This document shows positions 13,276 to 24,721 of a stretch of 64,000 nt of DNA, in pieces. The stretch comes from Pterobdella sp. o SKG-2022 (lineage: Eukaryota; Annelida; Clitellata; Hirudinida; Piscicolidae): contig OZ038322.1 in NCBI GenBank assembly GCA_964035795.1, positions 11,858,038-11,922,037 of the forward strand. Direction: 5' to 3'. The number at the start of each line of letters is the position of its first letter. Position 1 is the first letter of the stretch. The position numbers and the translations under genes are program-made. A model generated the notes under the pieces. That model had not been told where the DNA came from, did not search any database, and was given only the letters and a program-made list of their open reading frames with translations.

Positions 13276-16200
13276 ATGGAGACTCGGAGGTATACGAGTA
13301 CAAGAGAGACCGTGTCTTACGGAGGGTCGAGTGATGGTAGAGGTGGAGGGATTAGTAGAGATTATGGGGATAGAGACAGGAGTGGAGGTAGCGGCTATGG
13401 TGATAGAGATGGATATGAGGAAAGAAGCGGTAGGTATAGTGAAAGATACAGCGAAAGAGACAGAAGTGGTAGAAGTGGTTATGGAGATAGAGATAGGGAC
13501 AGAAGTGGGGGTAGTGGTTATGAAGATAGAGATAGAGACAGGGACAGAGATATAGATAGATTCAGAGATGACGAAGAAAAATTGCTTGAGCAAAAAGAAA
13601 GAGAACTGGAAGGCAGAGGTGGTTCTGCAACGAGGTACGAGTCTCGTTACAGTAGAAGTGAAGAAAGATCTGATAGGGGAGGTGACAGAGGTTACGGTCG
13701 CAGCAACAGCGGGCAAAGAGGCGGTGGTAGTATAAACAGATATGATAGAGAAGTTACTACTACAACTTCTGGCTACCGCCCGATGATGACTTCTCGTAAT
13801 CTGGTAATTCATAGAAGTTCTGGAGGTGGTTACCCATCCCGTGGAACCAGCAGAGTGAGCAGAACAATTGAAAGGTCATTTGGTGGTTCAGCATATGGTG
13901 GCATGGGCCTTCCAGCTGGGTCTTATTCTCATGTCACAAACACTGAAATGAACTCAATGAGAAGCTCAAGAGAAAAAGAAAAGAGAGATATGCAAGATTT
14001 GAACGAGAGGTTTGCTAGTTACATCGAGAAGGTGAGGTTTTTGGAAGCTCAAAACAAAAAACTTGCTGACGAGTTGGAAAAGTTGAAAGCTAATTGGGGT
14101 AAAGAAACTTCTCAAGTAAAAATTATGTTTGAAACTGAATTGAAAGAGGCAAGAAGGCTGCTTGATGATGGTGAAAAAGAAAGGGCAAAACTCGAAGTAA
14201 GAAATGCTACTCTGGAAGAACAAGTCAGCGAGTTAAGGGACAGGTTAATTTTTTTTTAAATTTAGATATTATGATTTACAATATAGTTTTATTGGTATTG
14301 ATATTTTTTAAAAACGCATTACCGAGAACCATATTAACTAGTTATAAATTATGAATCTTTTTTCAAGGTTAGACGATCTAAACAGAGTGAGTCTAGGAGA
14401 TAGAGAAAAGGTTGATAATTATTTTAAAAAAAATTAAATTCCAAAATAAAGAATAAAAGGTTTTAATTGTAAAAAACATCCTTACTAAGCTCGAAAAGCA
14501 GAACCAACAGCTATCTGATTACGAGGCAGAAATCAATCTTTTGCGTAGACGAGTGGAAGGTTTTGATAATGATAAAGATAGAGACAGAAGAAGAGTTGAC
14601 CAACTTACTGATTCTCTTAATCGCACTAGAATGGTACTTAATCATTATTTTTCACATTGTAAATACAATAATGAAAAAAGTTTAAGTTTTTATTGTTTAT
14701 AAATCTATCGCATTAAACATCAAAGACAACGAACAAAGCGTAAGAAATAATTTGCAGGATCTGGACAATGAGACAATCCAGAGGGTGGACGCTGAAAATA
14801 GACTGCAGACATTAGAGGACGAGATCGAATTCAACAGAGCTGTGCATGAACAAGTTGGTTCTACTCATTTATGATTCATCAAAAAAAAAATTCGAAAATT
14901 TTCTGTTGAATTTATTGTAAAGTTATTTAAAGTTATTTAAACTTTAAAAATATTTTATAGAAATCATTTTAAAGGAAATGAAAGAGCTGGCGGCTCTAGT
15001 GTACAGAGATACAACGACTGAAAATAGGGAATTCTGGAGGAATGAAATGGGTCAAGCTCTTAGAGAAATCCAACAAGTTTGTCATTATTTAATTTAAAAG
15101 TCGGGCATATAACCTGAGTGAATAATAATCGAATAAATAATTAGCTATGTAAAAATTTACATGAATTAGTAACATATTGATTAATGTTTCATGATAAAAT
15201 TCAACATATCGAAAATTATAGTTCTCCAAGATATAAAACATTATCTAAAATCCTTTGACAAATAAAATACAAAAGTTAAACAAAAGAAACATACGACGCA
15301 ACATAAAATGATACGTTGATTATTTTGTAAGGTTTACGATGACAAACTCGAAGTGATGAGAGGTGAAGTGGAATCATTCTACAACATGAAGGTATTTTCA
15401 TTAATATCATTCGCTATTTCACAACCATATGCCTTATTCTACAAATATAAAATCCCTATATGAAAAAAATTGGTTTTGAGGTTAAAATTTGCAACAGATT
15501 CAAGAGTACAGATCTGAAGCAGCAAGAAGACCAGCCGGAGAAGCTACTCATTCGAAAGAAGTCACCACCAAAATGAAGACAACTATCACTGAACTTCATG
15601 ACAAAATATCCGATCTGGATGGAAGGGTTAAGTTTGTGTTAACTTGAAGTTGTATGTTTTGTTAAATTCTTAAGTGAAACAATACGCCAAAAATATTTAA
15701 AATTTTTAAGCAAATCTTAGTTATAACACATTATCAATATGAAGTAAATTAATTAACAGAATCAACAGTTGTTGAGAGAATTGGATCAATATCGTAGAAG
15801 CAAGGAGGAGAGAGAAAGGGAATGGGAGACAGAAAACAATGACCTCAAACTTGAAGTATGCGTTTTTTCTATAGTTTTGAAAATGCATATGATTTCAAAA
15901 ATTATTCATCTCAAAACTCTTTTTATTTAACTAGTTATCCTTTTTTTAATATTTTTACTATATAAAATAAACTTTTCATAACAATTTAGCCCACCTCAAT
16001 CAACCTATAAAATCAAAACCTGTTTTTTAATATAATGACTTTCTGTGTTCAAATTGATTTCTTAGGCTAAATTAATAAACACTCTCCAGGTGACAAAATT
16101 GAGGGCAGAGTTGGATTCGATATTGAGAGAACTTCAAAGTATCATGCATGCCAAGTTGGGTCTTGAGCTTGAAATAGAAGCATACAGGAAACTACTGGAG

Positions 16201-18754
16201 TCTGAAGAGCATAGGTTGCTGATCGTGAAGTCTTATTGGTACTTTTGAGCAAAAAAAAATTTTATCTGAAAGAATTTTCAAAAGTCATTAATATTGGGTT
16301 TTTGAAAATTTCAGAATTGAAACCCGCATCGATTCTATTGATAGTTTCAAACACGATCGCGACTTTGGTAGAGACACTGATTTTGGAGGAAGAAGTAAAG
16401 ATTTTGGTGACAGAGACAGAGATTTTGGAGGCAGAGGTTTCGGAGAAAGAGATTCTTCTGGTGGGAGAGATTTCATGGATAGGGACATTGATAGAGACAG
16501 AGAAAAAGAAAGAGAGAGAGAGAGAGAAAGAGAAAGAGAAAGAGAGAGGGAAAGAGAAAGGGAAAGAGAAAGGGAAAGATCAAGAGAAAGCGACAGAGAT
16601 AAAGATCGTAGAGGAGGAGGTGGAAGCAGTTACAGTGGTGGAAGAGGTGGAGGCTATAGCGGGGGAAGAGACAGCAAAAGTTATGGTGGTGGAGGAGGTA
16701 GTGGTGGTGGTAGTAGTTATGGAGGTGGTGGTGGTAGTAGATATGGAGGTGGCGGTGGTGGTGGTGGTGGCGGTGGCGGAAGAAGTTCAGGTGGTGGTGG
16801 AGGGAGAGGAGGATACAGTGGCGGTAGAGGTGGTTATATAACTGGAAGAGGTGGAAGAAGAGCTGCTGAAAGACCAATATCTGCAACAACTGAAAGAAAA
16901 GCTCATGCTGCGCCAGGTGAAATGAGTTAAAAATGGTTCTTAATTTGTATGAATAAAATGAAGAATGCCATGGTTACTTAAATTAAAAACTTTGTAAAAC
17001 TTCATTCAGGTGAAGAAGAACCACACAGTAAGTCAAACTTATATAATTAGTTTCAAATATTGCTTTTATAATAACGCTATTTTAAACAATTTTGTGAATA
17101 CATACGCATCAAAGAAGCATTGGCGTTTTTTTCGAAAGGGGAAGGAACCGCTAAAACAAGCTTCCAAAGGAGTGCTAAAGGACCAGTGAGCATTGGCGAA
17201 ATTGACTCCGATGGCAGGTACATTGAATTGGACAATACTGGAAGAAAAGTATGTTTTCAAAAATTTTATTTAAAATTTTATTTCTTTTATCTGGCTTTTT
17301 TTCGTGATATAAATCAAGTCATTTATTTGTAAGTTTTGTTTAACAAAGAAAAACGTGAAAACTGACGTTGAAATTTAAATAATTGTAGGATGAGAACTTG
17401 GGAGGGTGGGTATTGAGAAGGAGTGTGGATGGGCAAGACCAACCTGTTTTTACTTTCCCACCCAACTATATCCTCAAATCTGGAGCAAAGAACAAAGTGA
17501 AAAACATTATATTTGAAATGTTAAGAACAAAAAAAAAGCATATTTATTTGTGAAATTCAACCTAGATATAACGTTATTTTTTAATATTGAAAAAAAAACA
17601 ATCGTAGATATGGGCAGCCGACTACAGTCCAATGAACTTGCCATACAATGACTTGGAAGCCAGAGTAGGCAAGTGGGAGTATGGAGTTCATGTTTTGACC
17701 AAGCTGGTTAACACTGCTGGAGAAGTGAGTTGCTTGTTGCATCGTTTGAACTATGTTAATTGTTCGATTAGATTTATTGTTTGTTTTTTTTATAAAAACT
17801 TCAGTATACTTTTTTAGTGTTTAAATACGTTGAAATTATTTAAATATTTTGAAAATAGATATAAATAGTATATAAAAATTTTTTTCCTTGAGTGCTTGAA
17901 GCATTGAATTCATACGATAACACTCTTTTTAACTGCTAATTTACTTTGAAAGACTAGACGAGAGATATTGAAGTTAATTTTCTAAATTATACTAGAATGC
18001 CAATCATTTTTGATTGAAAACATTTCCTAACAATAAAATATTAATTGATATTCCGAACGTATTTATTGCTGTTTTTTGATAGAGAAACACGGTGAAAACA
18101 TTCAGTAAACAAAAGTTTTTCTCATAATTAGTGAATATATGATATAAAATATATAACACAAAAATGGTTTATTCAATGTTATAAAGTTTCCAATGCATAA
18201 ATACTTATATAAATTAGTATTTTATTTAGCAGTACACAAGTAGCTTGTCTTATTATGACCAATTTCTTCTAGTTTTTATTTAAAAAATCCATTTTTGCTT
18301 CACAAAAATTTGGCAGATAAAAAAAACAAGAATGATTTGAATTTTTTAGTATTCATTAAAGTAGATCTTTATCTGCAAAACACTCGAATTCAACTTAAAT
18401 AAACTGAAAAATAGTTTTCTAAATATGGTTAGAAAAAATTACTATTTAAAGAGAAAATTACTGCAAGGATATATTTAGTGAGAGTTTTTGTAGCAGCAAC
18501 TGTTCAGTATTTTTGCATGCAGTTGTAGTTTCTTAAATGAATGGATTTCAATGCAGATATCAACTAAAGTTAAACTAAATACTTTATTAAAATAAAAATT
18601 AATTTAACTTAGTTATACTCCATAATAAAATACTCAATTAAAATAAATTACTGAACATTTAACTTCATTTAAATATAGTTATTTAAAAATCTTGAATGAT
18701 ATTCCAACCTTTCAGGACCGAGCGACGCATCTCCAGAAGATCACATACATGTGA
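13276..18754 (+). CDS. Cytoplasmic intermediate filament protein with lamin tail domain, complete
   Basis: Structural coiled-coil protein. 15 exons, 926 residues: 13276-14243, 14368-14410, 14490-14633, 14758-14853, 14975-15076, 15332-15391, 15498-15626, 15760-15855, 16090-16214, 16315-16916, 17010-17027, 17115-17248, 17389-17496, 17608-17724, 18716-18754. Head (1-235) is rich in Arg-Asp, Gly-Ser and Tyr. The rod (about 236-588) opens with the helix initiation motif MQDLNERFASYIEKVRFLE and closes with EIEAYRKLLESEEHR; about 352 residues, the long lamin-type rod of protostome filaments. The spacer (589-794) holds DFGGR repeats, about 12 Glu-Arg pairs and long Gly runs. A lamin tail domain (about 805-922) follows: GRYIELDNTG, LGGWVLRR, TFPPNYILKSG, IWAAD, LVNTAGE. 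It ends ITYM with no CaaX box, so cytoplasmic rather than nuclear. The donor at 16214 could alternatively lie ~14 nt downstream. Confidence 0.96.
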
Positions 18755-21700
18755 ACTTCTGCCACACAACCTTTGCAAACATATTCTCATCCACAAAAAA
18801 CCTTTATATAATTTTATATAAATTTTTCAACGATGGATATTTTGGTGAGTTGTGTACAATGAAATATCTATTGTTGCTAATTGCTTCTACCATGTAGAGC
18901 CTAGTTAGTTTCTTTAAAGACACTTTGCCGTCACAATTGAGCTCCATTTGTTACTAAACCTTCTGTTCTTACAATTTAACCTTATTTTTCGTTAACTTTT
19001 ATTGTGCGTTTATCTTAGTTATCATTTAAAACTTGCTACATTTTTTTTCCTTCTAACTTGATTGATTATAAAAATTCAACGATTACTACTTTATTTTTCA
19101 AATTGTTAGTTTTTCTTGACATCAAAATTTTACCATTCTCAATGGAAACATAGACACATTATCATTGAATTCATCGATTTTTACATTTTAATGTTGTTGT
19201 TATTGCTGTTGTCGCGAAAATACCATGGCTTTGTAGTGTAAGCACCAAACTCATCTAACGAAGGTTTTTGAGCAAAAACTATTTCAAATTGTTTGACAGA
19301 AACTTGCTTTCATTGGTTCTGTGTTTTGAGTTCTTTTAGGCATTTCAATTTAAACTTTAAAACAGCTTAATCATCAAATTTTCATTATCAAAGCGTTTCA
19401 GTGAACCTATAGTGGGTTTTAAATGATATATATTTTCAATGCTTTTGACAAGCGTGATTGCTTTATAAAACAACGCAAGCATTTGGCATCATCAAAACTA
19501 TTTTAATATTAATTTTGCTTATCAGGAATTAATTATTAAAATATGTTTGGTTCGTTGCTTTTGTTGCGTGCTAATGCCTTTAACTCTCAATTGATAAACA
19601 TCATTTTGTATCGGTTCCTTTAATGGTTTCAGAGATTTTAGAAATTCATTCTTGAGTATTTTTCCATTATACTTTCATTCGATACAATCTCAACTTTTTA
19701 TAAACTTTTTCAAGAGAGAATTTTGCTTGATTTATCGCTTGAGTGTGTAGTTTCATTGTAAACTTCTGAGCTTTTAATCAAAATAGTCAACGGCAGTGAT
19801 ATATATTATGCCATTTCATTGAGTTTATTAATTTGCCATAAAGTTTCATATTAGCTCTCACAATGCAAATAAAGTGTTGCAGTTTTTATATTGTTTAATT
19901 AGCTTACTCAACCTATAGGAACGTCTACACAAAAATGTAACTTCATTCTATAGTGTGTGAATTAAAACTTCAAAATTATTAATCATGATGAAAGTTTTAT
20001 GAAGGAGTTGAAACGTATGTGAAGAAATATCTCAAAGTTAATGATAAAGCTAAGCATTAAACTCGACTCAAAGAGATGAACGGCTTATAAAACAACAAAT
20101 TGAATAGTTTGAATAGACTGCGCTGCGTTTTATATTATTTTATCGGTTTCTAGCCGTTGAGATTAAACAGGCGTTTATGTTGAAGAGAACACAGCTATTT
20201 TTACTTGTTGAGAATATAATTTAAACATTTAAGAACTCATTAGTATGTGAAAAAACATCGTTTCAAAACAAATTAAAAAGAAATAAATAAACAAGAATAA
20301 CATAAAAATAATTTGTTTTCATTATTTAACTTTAAAAATAATCCACATGATGGCTTTCTTATTTTGTAGATGCCTCTAATTTGATTCCTTCCATCCAACT
20401 TATTATTAGCCATTGTTTTGTCTGTAACAATATTCTTCAAATCACCGCTATCTATCGCTATTTCAATTGAGGTTTAGCTCAATTTAATTAGACTAATACT
20501 GCTTTTTATCTGCATTTTGCTGGTTTTTGTTCTTAACTGTTGATATAATTAATTTTTATTTATCTAGAAATTTTTTTTAAGTGTTTAATGCCAAAAACAA
20601 AGAAGCTAAACACTGTAATTTTAATGAAAAAATAATTTTTTTAAGTTTTAACACTAAAAAAACAAAGGTTTTTAATAGAAACTCCCTGTGCATAAGTCGT
20701 AAATAATAATTAGAGATGATTTAAATCTGGGAGTTTTTAAAATAAGGAGTTTTTGTTATCTGATATAAAATAGAATATACCAAAATTGGGAAGAAAACGA
20801 TTACTAATCAAAAAAATATTATTAGAAAAAAACATGGACTTAAATGAAGAATAAACATTTATAAATTGGTTTTAATGAAAAATTGATAATAAGAGAGATT
20901 TGTTTAAAGTAAATAAAACGATAACATATCTGATTGATTAACAACTAATTAAAAAGAATTGAATTAATTTTTACTGAGTTTATTAACCCTCTATTTTTCT
21001 TATTACAATAATAACCAAATACTTTTACCTCAAGAAAAAATCTTTATAATAGAAGCCAGTTTAGAAAATTAACATAAAGGAAAATTCCATAGAGGAACAG
21101 CGTATAGATTATAGAAGGCGTATAAAGAAAAGATAGAAAACAATATCGTAGAGGTTTCTATTATATTATGGGAATCAGGGATAAAACTTTCGCATGCATT
21201 TATTAAGGAAAATTATCTTTATACTGGGTTACGAAGGCTGGGAGGCTTGTTGTTTGTTTCAGACTCTTTGAACAGAAGCAATGTTTAATTTAGACTTTGA
21301 AATGATTATAATACAGCCATTATATCTAATTTGTTATATACTATATAAACAAAAATAATTGCGTTACAAAGGCAAGAATTAAATCTATTGAAATGGGTTA
21401 AGGCGAAGTTTGTCGATTAAGTAGATTACGGATAAATATTCCACATTTTTGGCGTTAATATCTTTCATTAGTGTTTTTGAAAAACTGCACCTGTGCATAT
21501 ACATGTCATTCAAGATGCTTCATCGACAGATGAACACACTCAGAAGAACTGAGATTATTAGCTTGTACTATATTCTTTAGACCCCCTGTTGGAACTTTAT
21601 GAAGGGTTAAAAATACTCAGCTCAAACTCATAAAAAAGATGACGTTACATGGTGAATAGGAATAAAAATGTTGAGTTAGATGTTATAAAGAAGGAATTAA

Positions 21701-24191
21701 ATGTCTGTTATGTGATGTGCTAAACAATGTAAAAATATATTTGAAATCTTGTTATTCCTATTACGAAGCTGATTATTAAAAAAATTGCTTTGAAAAAATT
21801 TAAAAATATTCTTTCATTAAACACATTATACATTAAAAATAAATTAATTCTAAAAATAATATAAAAATTGAAACTCTAGGAGAATCAACAGTGAATAAAA
21901 TCCTTGCTATGAATGCTTGGAAAAACAATATAACCGATGCATTCCTTATCTTCAAGTCCGAATACTTCCAGATAAAGATTTCAACAAAGACTGACTCAGC
22001 TTTGCAGAATGCAATTACTTATGTACGCAAGTTATAAATGAATAGGAAAACCAAAAATAAAATTTATTTATATGCAACATATAATAGAAATTATATGAAT
22101 GAATGGGTTTTTAAATGATGAATCTGAGAGCTGTATACCTTGCCTTTAGGAGCGCATTTAAACTTCGCACATTTCTTGCGTTACATTTAATACTAGCTAC
22201 CTTTACAGGCCAATCTTTTATATGTAGATATAATTCTACATATGATATCCACGACTATTGAGTTTCGAAATCATATACAAAAACGTGTATCTTTGTCTTT
22301 GTATAGAAAATCTAGACAAGAACTGCCTTCTAGATGGTTGTATACTAGAAAAGAAGAGGTAGCAGGAATATAAATAACGGAGGATACGGTAGCACTAAAA
22401 GGTGGAGTTTCGATGAAACGTAACGTTGTGGCCTACTCAAACATCACAACGATTAAACAGAAGTCAACTTTTAGTTTTGAAAGTTAATTTATTTTGAACT
22501 TCTTTTTGAATTTTTCTGTTTTGCTCAAAAAACAAGTATTTATTTTTTATTTAAAATTTTAATTTTATATTTTCGGTTTATATATATTAAATATAATAAT
22601 TATACTAATTACTACTAAAAGTTGAATTACTTGATTGAAATAACTATGGATATTCCTTATATAACATTTAGAAACAAATATAAAGATTGAAAACCATCTA
22701 AGACACATTCTCAGTAATATTTATTGAGTCTCTTTTCTTTGCTTCGGCAGACCGTGAGAATCTTCCCTTATAATAAAACGCAAGTCTGGCATGCTTGGCG
22801 TGAAGTTTAAGAATTCTAGAGATACATCACTTAGTATAAACAACCTATTTGGAAAATAAATTTTATAATTAAAATGAGAGAATTTCAAAACGATGAATGT
22901 TTTCTTAACAATTTAAAATCGTCTTTAGAGGAAAAGAATGAGAATATAACAGCGTTAAAAAAATCAAAAAAGAATTCTTTTATTGAGTACTAAAAACGTA
23001 ACAGTACGATTTTGAGTAGCTCTGAAACATTGCTAAATGCAAAAGTATAAGAATGTTTTACACGAGCGATAAAACCCCAATAAAAATCTTAAATCAACAA
23101 TAATCACGGCTTCCATAATAGTTATACAATTTGAAGAAAATATTGTTTAGAACACTTTTTTTACACGGAAGTTACAATGTAGAAGTATGGGCGAGAAATA
23201 TATATTGAAAATAAACTTTTAGGTTGAAAGCAGCATTTAATCAACTTGTTTTGACCAACTCATATTAATTTTTATCTAAAAACTTTGTACTTGAATACCA
23301 TTCTAGCAATTTCAAATAATAAATCCTTTGAAAAAAAAATTCATTGAAAATCATTCTTCGTATAAAAATTGGAATATACACATATAAAAATTATTTTTTA
23401 TCAATTATAAACTAAAAAATATGCTAGAGTTAACAATTAAATTGGAAACTAGAACAAAACGCCCATCAAAGACAACAGATAAGCTCAAAATTATATAACT
23501 AAAGTTACTTGTAAAAGAGAATTGTTCTCTTGTTTCCTCAGACGGTTGTAGGTGTGTGAAAAATAGTTATTTCAAAAAGGAAGCGTTTGAAGGGTTGAAT
23601 AACGTATTTTAGTGCGATCATTTTCAAGATTACACAGAAGTTTTTCAATCCTGAAATATTCAATGATTTATTTTTATTATCATTCTTTCATATATTCTTT
23701 TCGGCTCTTTTTGTTTTTTTTTGTTAAGTGTTTAGTCGATTCACTGATCTATTCTAGAGGGAATAAATAAAGTTAATTAAAAGTGAGAAGTCAAGGTTCA
23801 TAAACAAAAACAAATGGGTACCAATTATTCAATTAAATAAATCACTTCATAGCCGTTTCAACGTTATAAAACAGCAACTGTGCACACTAACACAAATCTT
23901 GATGTAATACTCGTAAAAGCCTATCAATTTGAAGAGAAAACTGTATAGCTTAAACAACAACAATGAAGAGTTCTACACAAAATACATATCTTAAATAAAA
24001 TGAATACTTGGAATTAATGCGTTTTTGATATCCTAATACAATAGCTGAAAAAATACCACTACACTCGCTCAAATAAAAGAATTTCAAGAATTGATTAAGA
24101 ATGAGTAGTGTTAGGCATGAAGATACACACAGCATTGAAGTCTTGATGGGTGTGTGAAGCTTTTGATTAATGCATCGTCTGTGATCTTTTT
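18755..24191. other. 5.4-kb AT-rich intergenic stretch
   Basis: No exon recognised on either strand; only short random frames. Items seen: a TATAAATA with GC-richer flanks near 22368-22375, which could be a promoter without a recognised gene, and a U6-like scrap near 22741-22805 (rejected below). Confidence 0.5.
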
Positions 24192-24335
24192 TAATATAAC
24201 GTTTACATTATTTCCTGTTGTTCTTTTGTAATAGGAGGTTTACATTGCTTATTTTTTGTTTATCTTTTTTATTCTATTATTTTTAAAATAACGTTTACAT
24301 AATTTTTTTTAATAATTTGTAATATAAAGTTTACA
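24192..24335 (+). promoter_or_regulatory. Cluster of four GTTTACA motifs upstream of troponin T
   Basis: GTTTACA occurs at 24201, 24238, 24293 and 24329 on the same strand (spacing 37, 55, 36 nt). Copies 1 and 3 share a longer block, ATAACGTTTACAT with AT-rich flanks. GTTTAC is the core of forkhead-type binding sites. The cluster ends about 120 nt before the TATA box. A binding role is inferred. Confidence 0.4.
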
Positions 24336-24455
24336 CTGTTGCTCCCACATTGTTCATTTGAGATATTAATAATAGTGTGAGTTAATTCTCAAAAAGACTG
24401 AATAACCATGAGGATTTATGCTTTAGAACTATAAAATAGACGCAGTTGAGGATGG

Positions 24456-24464
24456 TATAAATAG
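24456..24464 (+). promoter_or_regulatory. TATA box of the troponin T gene
   Basis: TATAAATAG followed by CGCAGTT at 24474-24480. A second, nearly identical pair lies directly upstream: TATAAAATAGA at 24430-24440 followed by CGCAGTT at 24441-24447. Located about 265 nt before the ATG at 24722; an acceptor-like CACACAG at 24681-24687 suggests an intron in the leader. Confidence 0.55.
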
Positions 24465-24721
24465 AAAATTTTTCGCAGTTCAAATCAAACATTTTTTTTA
24501 CCAATCAAAATTTTTGCTTTTAATTATTTTCGTACTATTTTTAAAAATGATGGCATAAACGAATAATCATTATTATGCTTGATAAAATTCTTTTGCTCGG
24601 ATCTTTTTTACAAATTATTATAAAAGTTGAATTATAAAATGAATAAAAACATAACCATTGAATTGCTAACATTACACCCACACAGATACTTGAGGATTTT
24701 CAATTTTATATTGTTCGAAAG

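Noticed and set aside
13231..13812. 193-codon minus-strand Ser/Thr/Ile-rich frame
   Set aside because: Antisense of the filament head exon; its repeats mirror the Arg-Asp repeats of the plus strand.
16473..16889. Minus-strand His/Leu-rich frame and a plus-strand Glu/Val-rich frame over the filament tail
   Set aside because: Shadows of the Gly-rich and Glu-Arg coding exon in other frames.
22741..22805. U6 snRNA-like stretch (GCTTCGGCAG, CGCAAG, CGTGAAG in order)
   Set aside because: The essential ACAGAGA box and the middle of U6 are missing, so at best a decayed fragment.
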